From a virus, in the IMG/VR virus record IMGVR_UViG_3300037042_001757, positions 1-20,284 of that record: 20,284 nt of DNA; one strand, written 5' to 3'. Shown here in pieces: positions 8,055-14,689 of this stretch; position 1 is the stretch's first letter; each line of letters begins with the position of its first letter. The notes under the pieces were generated by a model, which ran no database searches, had not been told where the DNA came from, and saw nothing but the letters and a program-made list of their open reading frames with translations. A program made the position numbers and the translations under genes.

Positions 8055-8084
8055 TTGACAATTGATTAGTTTTTAAGGTAGTCT
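8055..8084 (+). promoter_or_regulatory. Candidate sigma70-type promoter for the capsid gene
   Basis: A consensus TTGACA (8055-8060) is followed after 18 bases by TAGTCT (8079-8084), which keeps the key T, A and final T of the -10 box. It lies 10 bases after the scaffold stop and about 175 bases before the capsid ATG. A dedicated promoter fits the need for large amounts of capsid protein and the strong terminator after the gene. Confidence 0.4.
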
Positions 8085-8090
8085 CCCAAT

Positions 8091-8221
8091 CAAGACTTTA
8101 GTCTGGGTTGGTCACAGACGCCTCGTTAGCTGGCTTAGTGCTTTCTAAATTAAAATTGCCGTTGCTACTCCTCATCTGCGGCGTGGGGAAAAACAAACTT
8201 TGTTGCGGGAAAATCCCGAAA
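8091..8221 (+). promoter_or_regulatory. Structured 5' leader of the capsid gene with AATCCCGAAA in a hairpin
   Basis: The 213-base gap between scaffold and capsid holds no gene. It contains AGAC (8093-8096), GTCT (8101-8104) and AGAC (8116-8119), so that GTCT can pair either upstream (4-base loop) or downstream (GTCTG/CAGAC, 9-base loop): mutually exclusive hairpins. GCCG (8158) can pair with CGGC (8179). Finally CGGGA-AAA-TCCCG (8206-8218) forms a tight hairpin that includes the AATCCCGAAA element at 8212-8221. It is followed by an AT-rich stretch and the ATG, without a Shine-Dalgarno. A regulatory or mRNA-stabilising leader is inferred; no known riboswitch is recognised. Confidence 0.4.
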
Positions 8222-8258
8222 CATAAATTCAACCTTAATTAGAAAGAAATAAACAATT

Positions 8259-9512
8259 ATGTCAGCACAGACTGCTACTACTTGCGAAGCTATCAATGAT
8301 AACTTCGTGCGGGAGTCAGGGCGCGTAGCCCTCGGCACCTATCGTTTGGGTCTCTACAAAGATCCTTATCTCCGTTTTGTTTCCCAGTCGGCATTCCCCG
8401 ACAACATGGGCAAAACGATCACCAACATCATCGCCCAGCGCACCATCGCTACGGGTACTGGATGGGAAAACATTGGCTTTACTGGCGACGAGAACAGTCA
8501 AGACAATGCTTGCTTGGCCCCCGTTAAAAAGGTTGGCTATGCCTTCGACACCAAGACCTTCACCCTCCGTCAGCAGGCGGTTGAGTCGAACTTCATCTGC
8601 TTGGAAGATGTTCGCACCTCGACCTTCCCGATTGACGATGTTAACAACTACATCAAGATCTTGGCCGATAACGTCAACGTCGAGTGGATCAAACGTTATG
8701 ATGACGATTATCTCGCGCATTCGACCAAGTTGAGTGTGGAACCGGGAATTGATAACAGCGGAACCGTTACCTTCAATGGTACCACGGGCCTCGCCACTAT
8801 CGCCGGAACCCCCGCTCCTACGAGTGTTTTGACCCCCGGTGTCCTTCGTCAAATCCATGACAATCTCTATCAGGAGAATGCTGGTGATGACGGCGATGCG
8901 GTTACCGATGACGGTGCCCCTGTGTTCAACGTGTTCGCAGAGCGTGCCACCATTGAGAACCTGATCAAACTTCAACAGGAAGTTCGCGAGGACATCCGCT
9001 GGAGTGATCGCGTGAATGATCTGCTGGGAGCCAACGGTTCCTCGCTGTTGCCCAAAAAGGCATACGGCGGATTCGTGTTCCACAGCCGTCCATTCCCGAA
9101 ACGCTTCAACGACAACGGGTCCGGTGGATTCGTCGAAGTTGCTCCTTACAGCACCATAAATGCTGTTAAGGGCACCAAGGCGATCATCAACCCTGCCTAC
9201 AAGACTGCGAAGTATAGCTCGACGGTTATCTTCCATCCGAAGGCCATGGAGTGGCTCGTCCCTAGCACGAATGTCAAGGTCGGCAAACTGACCTATGATG
9301 CTCAGAACTATCGCGGCGACTTCAAATGGATCAACGAGTATGATCGTAACTGTAACCCTGACAAAAACAGCGGTTACTGGCGTGCGAAGATGGCGTGTGC
9401 GGTGAAGCAGATCGTCCCTACTTGGGGCTACTACATCCTGCACTTGCGTTGCAACCTCGCTGCCGATCTGGTCGCTTGCCCGACTTCAAGCGGATACGGC
9501 TACCTTCAATAA
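8259..9512 (+). CDS. Major capsid protein
   Basis: A 417-residue protein in the capsid slot: after portal and scaffold, with its own long leader, and closed by a strong terminator. Length and composition (Gly, Asn, Asp, aromatic residues) fit a HK97-fold shell subunit. Features visible include an N-terminal helix region (NDNFVRESGRVALGTYRLGL), an extended segment with DNMGKTITNIIAQRT, an internal Gly/Thr-rich stretch at about 165-185 (TFNGTTGLATIAGTP) and a C-terminal domain with YHHL-like strands ending PTSSGYGYLQ. There is no N-terminal prodomain or protease partner. It has several Cys residues (for example CEAINDN, CLAP, CLED, CNPD), more than many capsid proteins, so disulphide or metal cross-links are conceivable. 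The family call rests mostly on context. The long minus-strand frame opposite (8316-9443) is a shadow. Confidence 0.8.
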   Translation: MSAQTATTCEAINDNFVRESGRVALGTYRLGLYKDPYLRFVSQSAFPDNMGKTITNIIAQRTIATGTGWENIGFTGDENSQDNACLAPVKKVGYAFDTKTFTLRQQAVESNFICLEDVRTSTFPIDDVNNYIKILADNVNVEWIKRYDDDYLAHSTKLSVEPGIDNSGTVTFNGTTGLATIAGTPAPTSVLTPGVLRQIHDNLYQENAGDDGDAVTDDGAPVFNVFAERATIENLIKLQQEVREDIRWSDRVNDLLGANGSSLLPKKAYGGFVFHSRPFPKRFNDNGSGGFVEVAPYSTINAVKGTKAIINPAYKTAKYSSTVIFHPKAMEWLVPSTNVKVGKLTYDAQNYRGDFKWINEYDRNCNPDKNSGYWRAKMACAVKQIVPTWGYYILHLRCNLAADLVACPTSSGYGYLQ

Positions 9513-9535
9513 GGAGATAGGTTAGCATAACTCAC

Positions 9536-9576
9536 AAGAGGGGGAGGGGCGAAAGTCTCTCCCCCTTTTTGTTTTT
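9536..9576 (+). terminator. Intrinsic terminator after the capsid gene
   Basis: GGGGGAGGGGC (9540-9550), a GAAA tetraloop (9551-9554) and GTCTCTCCCCC (9555-9565) form an 11-bp stem with two G-T pairs, followed by TTTTTGTTTTT (9566-9576). A-rich bases before the stem can pair with the T tract. This is a near-ideal rho-independent terminator 27 bases after the capsid stop. Confidence 0.93.
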
Positions 9577-9588
9577 AATGCGTGACAA

Positions 9589-9598
9589 AATCCCGAAA
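9589..9598 (+). promoter_or_regulatory. AATCCCGAAA element downstream of the terminator
   Basis: A perfect copy of the 10-mer, 12 bases after the terminator T tract and 55 bases before the next ATG. A TATTGT-AAAAAA-ACAATA inverted repeat (9605-9622) follows directly. The position after a strong terminator would suit a start signal for the next transcript. Confidence 0.4.
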
Positions 9599-9604
9599 CT
9601 AGAT

Positions 9605-9622
9605 TATTGTAAAAAAACAATA
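9605..9622 (+). repeat. Short inverted repeat TATTGT/ACAATA
   Basis: Perfect 6-base arms separated by six A residues, in the 77-base gap between the capsid terminator and the 79-aa gene. It may be an operator or hairpin; the AT-rich setting makes chance possible. Confidence 0.35.
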
Positions 9623-9653
9623 GCAGAATAAAATTTAAACAAAGTACTATATT

Positions 9654-9893
9654 ATGAAACTTCCCGTGCCCCCTAACTATTCAATCCCCGAAGATATCGA
9701 AGATGGGCAATCCTTTGAGGAGCTTGTCACTTTTCGTCTAGAGGGAACCTCCCTTGTCCCCACGATGCTTGCTGGCGTCGAGATCCCCGCTGAAGACACC
9801 GAAGACGAAGCGGTTGAAGACATGGAAGAGGAAGACATGGCGGCTGCTGGCCCTATGGCTGGTATGGGAGAACGTATCATGGGAATGGCCTAA
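9654..9893 (+). CDS. Small acidic protein (79 aa), possible tail/head adaptor
   Basis: A 79-residue acidic protein that I do not recognise. The first 45 residues (MKLPVPPNYSIPEDIEDGQS onward, with ELVTFRLEGTSLVPTM) look folded. Residues 45-63 are a run of Glu/Asp-rich sequence, and the end is Gly/Met/Ala-rich (MAGMGERIMGMA). There is no signal peptide or membrane segment. It is the first gene after the capsid terminator and precedes the FN3/lectin protein by 21 bases, so it may open the second tail operon. The leader is strongly AT-rich (CAAAGTACTATATTATG) with no Shine-Dalgarno. A virion accessory role is only a positional guess. Confidence 0.6.
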   Translation: MKLPVPPNYSIPEDIEDGQSFEELVTFRLEGTSLVPTMLAGVEIPAEDTEDEAVEDMEEEDMAAAGPMAGMGERIMGMA

Positions 9894-9914
9894 CCTGTAA
9901 GGGTTCCATAGACT

Positions 9915-11153
9915 ATGGCCCTTCCAGTATTAGATGCTGTTTTTGCGTCCTCGGCAGATTTGCCAAGGATACAGATGCTTTCAAAATGGCTTACTGAGCA
10001 GTTGGGTTCGGGGTCCATCGCAGACTTCTCGACCCTTCCAGAGCGTTATCTCTATGCCAAGATCGCGGTATCGCTAGGAGGACCCCGCACAGAACAAGAA
10101 TACATAGAACTCCCCAAGAGCTATGCATGGAGCGACATCTACGGTGCAATCATTTTCAACCGCACCGCCCCTGCTGCCCCCAGCAGTTTGACCCTCACCC
10201 CGCTAACCTCATCTTCAATAAAGCTGGACTGGGTTACCAATGGGGCATCTGTTGCCTATTCTGTCGAAAGGTCTGTGGATGGAGCGGCATTTCAGGTTAT
10301 CGGGACCACAGCAATTGGGGCCACTACGGCAACCAACACCGGACTAAGTATTGCCAGCAACTACCAGTATCGCATCAGGGGATCTAGTGGTGGGTTTTTT
10401 ACGGGTTATAGCAACACGGCATCAGCCTCGACCTATGACGCCAATGCAAGCAGCTTTATTGCAACCAGTGGTGCTACAGACATTGTGGCCATCAATGACT
10501 TTGTTCTTGGAGTAAAGACCCTTGGTCTTTGGAATTCAATGGTGTGCTGGCCCTTGAGAAGTAGTCAAAACGCAGGCACGGGGACTACCGCCTATTCGCT
10601 GGGTGGTCTTGGGACTTACAATGGGACGCGGGTCAATGGGCCGACTTGGGGGGCTGATGGAATTACGCTGCTTGGTAGCAGTTCGCAATACATCAACACC
10701 AACTACAATTTCACCAATGACAACAACTTTGTGTTTGCCGTTGGCCGCTTTACGTCGGGATCTTTTGGCGACTTAATCACCGCAAAGGATCAGTTTGCAG
10801 TTGTGCTTCGCAATGATTCAGGGGGAATAGTTTCCGTTTTTAATCCCACTTTTAGCACTATTTTGTCGGGTGTAATCCCCATAAACACCTTTACGTCTTT
10901 AGCTGTAAGAAAGCCGACAGGATCGCCTGCAACGGCATGGCGGAATGGATCTTTGGTGGGAACTTCAGGCAGCAGCAGTGCCTATAATTCATCAACTGAA
11001 GCAGTGCTTTTGGGATGCCGAAATTTGTCGTCGCCTTCTATTTTTCTGACTGGCGCAATTCCATTTGCGATGATCTGCACAAGTCCCGCATCTGCGTCCG
11101 ACATTCACACGCTCTACAGCACCACACTCGGCCAAGGCATAACATTCGCATGA
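9915..11153 (+). CDS. Receptor-binding-type tail protein with FN3 and lectin-like domains
   Basis: A 412-residue virion protein, probably exposed. Residues 1-83 form an N-terminal domain with ADFSTLPERYLYAKI and YAWSDIYGAIIFNR, likely for attachment to the tail. Residues about 85-173 are a fibronectin type III domain (PAAPSSLTLTPL, IKLDWVTN, YSVERSVDGAAFQVIG, YQYRIRG, YSNTASAST). From about 195 to the end is a concanavalin/LamG-like beta-sandwich (LGLWNSMVCWPLRSS, YNGTRVNGPTWGADGI, FVFAVGRF, TLYSTTLGQG), a fold that commonly binds glycans. It lacks a signal peptide, unlike the other two fibre-like proteins. AAGGG lies about 13 bases before the ATG. The stop overlaps the next start in ATGA. 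Domain calls are good; receptor binding is inferred. Confidence 0.75.
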   Translation: MALPVLDAVFASSADLPRIQMLSKWLTEQLGSGSIADFSTLPERYLYAKIAVSLGGPRTEQEYIELPKSYAWSDIYGAIIFNRTAPAAPSSLTLTPLTSSSIKLDWVTNGASVAYSVERSVDGAAFQVIGTTAIGATTATNTGLSIASNYQYRIRGSSGGFFTGYSNTASASTYDANASSFIATSGATDIVAINDFVLGVKTLGLWNSMVCWPLRSSQNAGTGTTAYSLGGLGTYNGTRVNGPTWGADGITLLGSSSQYINTNYNFTNDNNFVFAVGRFTSGSFGDLITAKDQFAVVLRNDSGGIVSVFNPTFSTILSGVIPINTFTSLAVRKPTGSPATAWRNGSLVGTSGSSSAYNSSTEAVLLGCRNLSSPSIFLTGAIPFAMICTSPASASDIHTLYSTTLGQGITFA

Positions 11154-11497
11154 ACCACGAACAAAACCAACGCACCATCGCGGTTTCCCCCGACTCCGTA
11201 GCAACACTATTCCCGCAACTGCTCGCTCAATACGGCGAAGCACTCCAAGACGGCGCGGAGAGTGTAACAACCATCGGCGGGCATTGGGATGACAGCGCAC
11301 AGACGCGCATCCGTGCGGCCTCGCTCCACAAAGGCACGATCACGGGCCAACCGCTGACAGATGGTCGGGTAGCCTTTACCTGTCTCTGGCAATCAGATCT
11401 TGCTGCCGCATTTGACGCTGGAGAAATTGATGGGGTAACTGAGTTGACATCAGAGGAATTGGCTGGGTTGATGCCCGTGGAGGAGGGTATGCCATGA
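11150..11497 (+). CDS. Hypothetical tail-block protein (115 aa)
   Basis: A 115-residue acidic, Ala-rich protein with no recognised motif (MNHEQNQRTIAVSPDSVATL at the start, ELTSEELAGLMPVEEGMP at the end). The true start is ATG 11150 in the ATGA overlap with the previous stop; an in-frame ATG at 11015 would place 45 residues inside the lectin-like gene and is rejected. It overlaps the next gene by four bases as well, so translation is coupled across three genes. Its size and place behind a receptor-binding protein suit a fibre assembly chaperone or small virion protein, but no sequence feature proves either. Confidence 0.65.
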   Translation: MNHEQNQRTIAVSPDSVATLFPQLLAQYGEALQDGAESVTTIGGHWDDSAQTRIRAASLHKGTITGQPLTDGRVAFTCLWQSDLAAAFDAGEIDGVTELTSEELAGLMPVEEGMP

Positions 11498-11931
11498 GTT
11501 ACGAACTAAAGTGGGGCGAAAAAGAGGCAATTGGAAGGATTGCCGCAGCAGTAAGGGGAGACGAGGGAGATCCCGCATTAGTTGCTACCTATATCAACTG
11601 GCCATGGAGGTATCAGGTTGCGGCCATTATTAATAATTTCTATGCACCTACATATTTGGCAGCTTCTGGAGGCGGGATTTGGAAGCTTACAGTAGACAGC
11701 GATGGCATTGTCACTACAGAACTTATGGGATCTGGGAGCGGGGTTGCTTCTGTCCTTGTCAAGTCTCCCAATTCTAGTGTATTTTCTTTGACTGTAGATA
11801 ACAGTGGTATACTTACAGTAGCGCCAAGTGGATCATCTACAACCCGCCAATGGATTTCCTATCTATCTGGAAGCAATATCTTCTTGATTAAGGTGGATAA
11901 TAGTGGCATCCTAACAACCGAAAAACAATAA
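11494..11931 (+). CDS. Three-repeat beta protein of the tail block (145 aa)
   Basis: A 145-residue protein not matched to a family. The N-terminal 50 residues are helical (WGEKEAIGRIAAAVRGDEGD, then WRYQVAAIINNFY). The rest holds three spaced copies of one motif: LTVDSDGIVTTE, LTVDNSGILTVAP and IKVDNSGILTTE. The repeated GTAGAC/GTAGAT/GTGGAT codons lie at 11692, 11794 and 11893, so the period is 33-34 residues. Such V-D-x-x-G-I-L-T hairpins look like a small beta-propeller or stacked hairpin surface and could bind a receptor or partner. It has the clearest ribosome binding site in the plus-strand genes, GGAGGAGGG before ATG 11494. It starts in an ATGA overlap and is followed by AATCCCGAAA and the next fibre. 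Confidence 0.65.
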   Translation: MSYELKWGEKEAIGRIAAAVRGDEGDPALVATYINWPWRYQVAAIINNFYAPTYLAASGGGIWKLTVDSDGIVTTELMGSGSGVASVLVKSPNSSVFSLTVDNSGILTVAPSGSSTTRQWISYLSGSNIFLIKVDNSGILTTEKQ

Positions 11932-11933
11932 GG

Positions 11934-11943
11934 AATCCCGAAA
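11934..11943 (+). promoter_or_regulatory. AATCCCGAAA element before the second fibre gene
   Basis: A perfect copy of the 10-mer in the 19-base gap between two genes. It ends 7 bases before ATG 11951, again where a ribosome binding site would be expected, and no Shine-Dalgarno is present at proper spacing. Confidence 0.4.
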
Positions 11944-11950
11944 AAGCTAA

Positions 11951-13177
11951 ATGAAATACCTCATCCTTGCGGCAACCGCTCTTATCGGGCTCGCCTGTTC
12001 CTCCCATTCCCAAACTATAAAATCTTTGGGCTACGATACAACCAATGGCAGGGTGATTTATGGTGGGACCAACACCTTAACCTTCACCAATGCAGCCACC
12101 TTTTCGACCAACGTCACCGTAAACGGCAACCTCTCAGTCGGCTCCCTCACCACCACCACACCCTCCACATGGGCCTTGGACGCCACGCAGACCGCCGCAG
12201 CCACCAATGGACGCCTGACCCTGCCCAGCAACGCCAACGTAATTCGCCTAACCAACAACAATGCGATCAGCAGCGTGACGAATGGCGTCCTCGGTGCGTT
12301 CTACTATCTGGTCAACCAAGCGACCAACGCCGTGACCATCTCCAATGTCGGCGGCATCACGGTAGACGGCGCACAAAATTTGACCCTTTCCCCCAATGAG
12401 TCGGCCACCCTCGTAGCCACAGGCGCGACCAACGCCTCGGTTGCGGCTCGCGGGGATCTCAACAACGTGACCCTCACAGGCGTGGACAATCTGGCCACCC
12501 AACAGACGGCGAGCAGTGGGGCGAGTTTGATGACGCGGGGGTTGGCTGACCTTCGACTGTTTGCTCAGTTGGCATTGCTTGACCAAATAAGGTCAGACAT
12601 GGGGACGGTTCACGCGACCAACGGTGGCGGCGGGGCCATTGACATAAATGGCTTCGATTTAACCACCAGCACAAACAGCGCAAGCTCCAGCCTTTATCGC
12701 GGTTATTTTGGGTCTAAACAAACATTGTCTGGAACTGGTGGAAACACGATGTGGCAAGGACGGGTTGTCGCAGCGTGGGCGTTCAATCGTTTTAACACTA
12801 ACGTGGAGGTTCGGATGCAATTTGGGCGAAACCAGAGCGTTACTAACCACGGCCCATTAGATGAGCGAGGAATGGGCATCCGAGTAAACGGTAACAATAT
12901 GTTTTTTGAAACGCATGACGGAACAACGCATTTTGAGACAACCAACGCTGTGGCCTTGACGCATAATTTTGGACCGGATGTGTTTTGGGCGGTTTCTGAG
13001 TCTGGCGTAGCTCGTTTTTATCGCGGCGAAAGCACTTTGCTGGCCACCGTTACCAACAACGTGCCGACAACATTTAGCGCTGCTGCACAAAGGTGGGTCA
13101 TTAGCATCTCTAACACATCAACTGTAAGCTCTGGGTTCCGAGTCCGCTCCAACCCCGGATATATTTTGCAACAATAG
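11951..13177 (+). CDS. Second secreted-type fibre/virion protein
   Basis: A 408-residue Asn/Thr/Ser-rich protein. Residues 1-20 (MKYLILAATALIGLACSSHS, then QT) form a clear signal peptide. The Cys at 16 with GLAC before it is only a poor lipobox, since Gly rather than Leu is at -3, so ordinary signal peptidase cleavage after SHS or SSH is as likely. Residues about 22-190 are fibre-like (TNGRVIYGGTNTLTFTN, TVNGNLSVGSLT, LSPNESATLVATGATN), including a segment typical of phage structural proteins where NAVTISN is followed by a beta-helix-like run. Residues about 240-405 form a lectin-like C-terminal domain (MWQGRVVAAWAFN, DERGMGIRVNGNNMFFETHD, FWAVSESGVARFYRGE, RWVISISN). Like the 1711-3639 fibre it begins ...QT after the cleavage site. 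Host-surface binding is inferred. Confidence 0.7.
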   Translation: MKYLILAATALIGLACSSHSQTIKSLGYDTTNGRVIYGGTNTLTFTNAATFSTNVTVNGNLSVGSLTTTTPSTWALDATQTAAATNGRLTLPSNANVIRLTNNNAISSVTNGVLGAFYYLVNQATNAVTISNVGGITVDGAQNLTLSPNESATLVATGATNASVAARGDLNNVTLTGVDNLATQQTASSGASLMTRGLADLRLFAQLALLDQIRSDMGTVHATNGGGGAIDINGFDLTTSTNSASSSLYRGYFGSKQTLSGTGGNTMWQGRVVAAWAFNRFNTNVEVRMQFGRNQSVTNHGPLDERGMGIRVNGNNMFFETHDGTTHFETTNAVALTHNFGPDVFWAVSESGVARFYRGESTLLATVTNNVPTTFSAAAQRWVISISNTSTVSSGFRVRSNPGYILQQ

Positions 13178-13181
13178 CCGC

Positions 13182-13571
13182 ATGAAACTACTCCTCCAAT
13201 CCAACAACCAGCTAACCCGCTATTCCCGCAGCGGCGAATACGCCACCACAACCGCCATCCCCTTGGACGGCCCATTGGCCACAACCGCGCAAACCCTGCT
13301 TGCATGGCTACAATCCCAACTCGTCGAAGGCGAAAGTGTCGGCCAAGTGTTTCTTGAACCAGACGGCACGCACTCCGAATACGAGACATCGGTGGACGCC
13401 GAAGGTGTGGAATCACAAGTTGTGACTTCAAGCCGCGCAAAGTTGTCCGCCGCCGTGACCGCGCACGCCGCCGCCGGGTCACGCTCCGTTGTCTTCAGCA
13501 GCGAGTCTTTGCCCACTGAATTGCGGGATGGGCTGCTCTTGGCATGGGCGGCAATCGAGGGACTGCCGTGA
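13182..13571 (+). CDS. Hypothetical tail-block protein (129 aa)
   Basis: A 129-residue soluble protein, not recognised. It starts MKLLLQSNNQLTRYSRSGEY, has an acidic beta-rich middle (VGQVFLEPDGTHSEYETS) and an Ala-rich helical end (LSAAVTAHAAAGSRSV, LLLAWAAIEGLP). It follows the second fibre by four bases and overlaps the next start in GTGA. A role as fibre chaperone or small tail protein would suit the position. G+C is higher than in the surrounding genes, similar to the C-terminal part of the fibre before it, so the pair may have travelled together. Confidence 0.6.
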   Translation: MKLLLQSNNQLTRYSRSGEYATTTAIPLDGPLATTAQTLLAWLQSQLVEGESVGQVFLEPDGTHSEYETSVDAEGVESQVVTSSRAKLSAAVTAHAAAGSRSVVFSSESLPTELRDGLLLAWAAIEGLP

Positions 13572-13840
13572 GTATAGAAACGGTTCGTAATGAGCGAGGG
13601 GTAAAGCTCACTGTGAGTGAGTTGATTGCGGGAATCGGTCTTCTAATTGCTATATTAGCCGCCCTCAATGGCTGGATAGTTTTACCTGAACAAGTAAGAA
13701 CAGTGCAAAACAATGACGCCAAGCAGGATGCGCGAATTGAACTAATTCAAAAGGAGGCCGTTGTCCGCAATGAAACTCTAGCTCGTATTGATGAGCGCAC
13801 TAAAAGAATCGAAGAATATTTGCAATCCAAGGGATTCTAG
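13568..13840 (+). CDS. Single-TM coiled-coil protein of the lysis block
   Basis: A 90-residue protein with one membrane segment (about residues 19-39, IAGIGLLIAILAALNGWIVL) followed by a charged coiled coil (VRTVQNNDAKQDARIELIQK, then ETLARIDERTKRIEEYLQ). The layout recalls holin-associated or spanin-like proteins and XhlA-type membrane proteins, although XhlA normally has the helix order reversed. I choose GTG 13568, in a GTGA overlap with the previous stop and with GAGGGA about 5 bases upstream, over an ATG at 13544 that overlaps more and has no such site. It precedes two holin-like genes, so a part in lysis is likely; the exact role is not shown. Confidence 0.65.
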   Translation: MSIETVRNERGVKLTVSELIAGIGLLIAILAALNGWIVLPEQVRTVQNNDAKQDARIELIQKEAVVRNETLARIDERTKRIEEYLQSKGF

Positions 13841-13858
13841 TCTAGCTTTATAACCACT

Positions 13859-14146
13859 ATGAAATCACTACTTGCCAAAATCTGGGGGATCACCTCCTCC
13901 GTCTTTAACTTCTACCTTCCTATCCTCAAAGAGATTGCCTCTTCTTCTGTTGCAGCCCTCCTTCCCATTGCTCTGGAAATCGTCCAGTCCTTGGCCGAAA
14001 CCAAAAAGACGGGCAGCGAGAAGCGGGAGACCGCAGTCAAGAAGCTGACCTCCGAAGCCAAGAAGCTTGGTCTGGTTGCCTCCGAGTCCCTCATCCGCTT
14101 TACTATTGAGTCTGCCGTGCAGCGCAGCAAGATCGAAGCCCAATGA
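13859..14146 (+). CDS. Putative holin, LLH-type
   Basis: A 95-residue protein. The N-terminal half (residues about 10-45) is hydrophobic (VFNFYLPILKEIASSSVAAL, then LPIALEIVQSL) and could span the membrane once. The C-terminal half fits the LLH holin pattern: a charged stretch with TGSEKRETAVKKLTSEAKKL, then ESLIRFTIESAVQRSK, matching the family's K-x-x-A-V ... I-E-x-A-V ending. Holins open the inner membrane at a set time so that the endolysin or its effects reach the wall. It overlaps the next gene by four bases (ATGA), and that gene is also membrane-bound, so the two may work as holin and partner or antiholin. No Shine-Dalgarno is seen. Confidence 0.6.
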   Translation: MKSLLAKIWGITSSVFNFYLPILKEIASSSVAALLPIALEIVQSLAETKKTGSEKRETAVKKLTSEAKKLGLVASESLIRFTIESAVQRSKIEAQ

Positions 14147-14475
14147 AAGACCGCATCCTAGCCTTTCTCGTTAGCAAGCTGGGTGGATTAATGACCCCAG
14201 TCATTGCGGTTGTAGTTGGTTCTATTATCGCCCAACTGGCCATGGTGGACCCCAAGCTGGCCGAGTCTGTCGATCAGGTTAGTCTTACGGGGTTCTTGGT
14301 TGCCCTCATCCTTTCCTTGGTCAACTACTTCACCAACAAGGTCAACGTCAACGGGATCAAGAAGATCCAAGCCTTGGTCAATACCGATGTTGATGGGGTT
14401 GCGGGGCCGTTGACCTACACTGAGGTTCGCCGCGCCATTGCCGTTAAAAAGCCAGTGCGCCGTAAGAGCAAGTGA
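14143..14475 (+). CDS. Two-TM holin-like protein with C-terminal peptidoglycan-binding motif
   Basis: A 110-residue protein with two hydrophobic segments (about residues 14-34, GLMTPVIAVVVGSIIAQLAM, and 48-63, LTGFLVALILSLVNYF). They are followed at about 71-97 by IKKIQALVNTDVDGVAGPLT and YTEVRRAI, which is the core of a PG_binding_1 repeat (helix, V-DG-x-x-GP-x-T, helix). It ends with a basic tail, VKKPVRRKSK. A membrane anchor joined to a wall-binding half-repeat could tether the protein between membrane and peptidoglycan. The start is in an ATGA overlap with the LLH holin, and a GTGA overlap follows. The holin role is inferred from size, topology and place; the wall-binding motif is seen directly. 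Confidence 0.65.
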   Translation: MKDRILAFLVSKLGGLMTPVIAVVVGSIIAQLAMVDPKLAESVDQVSLTGFLVALILSLVNYFTNKVNVNGIKKIQALVNTDVDGVAGPLTYTEVRRAIAVKKPVRRKSK

Positions 14476-14645
14476 GACTTTCCCATGAACTACTCAAAGC
14501 CATCCTCGTCCAAACCCCGCCTGAAGAAGATCGCAGAAATTTCTTTGTACGCCTCCTTACCTCCATCAAAGTCGGGGTCAGCGTATCCCGAAAAAAAGGT
14601 AAGACTTCCCGATTCTTCCGAGTCGGAGGTGGAGCGGATTTCTAG
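14472..14645 (+). CDS. Short basic protein (57 aa) of the lysis block
   Basis: GTG 14472 overlaps the previous stop as GTGA, the same arrangement as at 13568, and opens 57 residues: VRLSHELLKAILVQTPPEED, then a basic part with RRNFFVRLLTSIKVGVSVSR and a glycine-rich end. It looks like a small folded or amphipathic helical protein with no known family. An alternative frame, ATG 14485 to 14685 (66 residues, Ser/Pro/Lys-rich), covers the same DNA; I prefer the 57-residue one for its overlap and more protein-like sequence, but either or neither may be real. It lies directly before the amidase, so a lysis accessory role is possible. Confidence 0.45.
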   Translation: MRLSHELLKAILVQTPPEEDRRNFFVRLLTSIKVGVSVSRKKGKTSRFFRVGGGADF

Positions 14646-14689
14646 GAATTGGGACATTGGCAAACGGGTTCCTTGTTGTCATTAGCCCC

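Noticed and set aside
8085-8200. Possible tRNA in the capsid leader
   Set aside because: Hairpins are present, but no cloverleaf with T-arm consensus or CCA-side acceptor stem can be drawn.
8316-9443. A 375-codon open frame on the minus strand opposite the capsid gene
   Set aside because: It mirrors the codon pattern of the capsid gene, has no start context or family features, and the plus-strand gene explains the region.
11951-12016. Lipoprotein signal on the second fibre-like protein
   Set aside because: The residues before Cys16 are G-L-A, which lacks the Leu at -3 expected of a lipobox; kept only as an ordinary signal peptide.
11951-13177. Diversity-generating retroelement target in a fibre gene
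   Set aside because: No reverse transcriptase and no template repeat are visible in the window.
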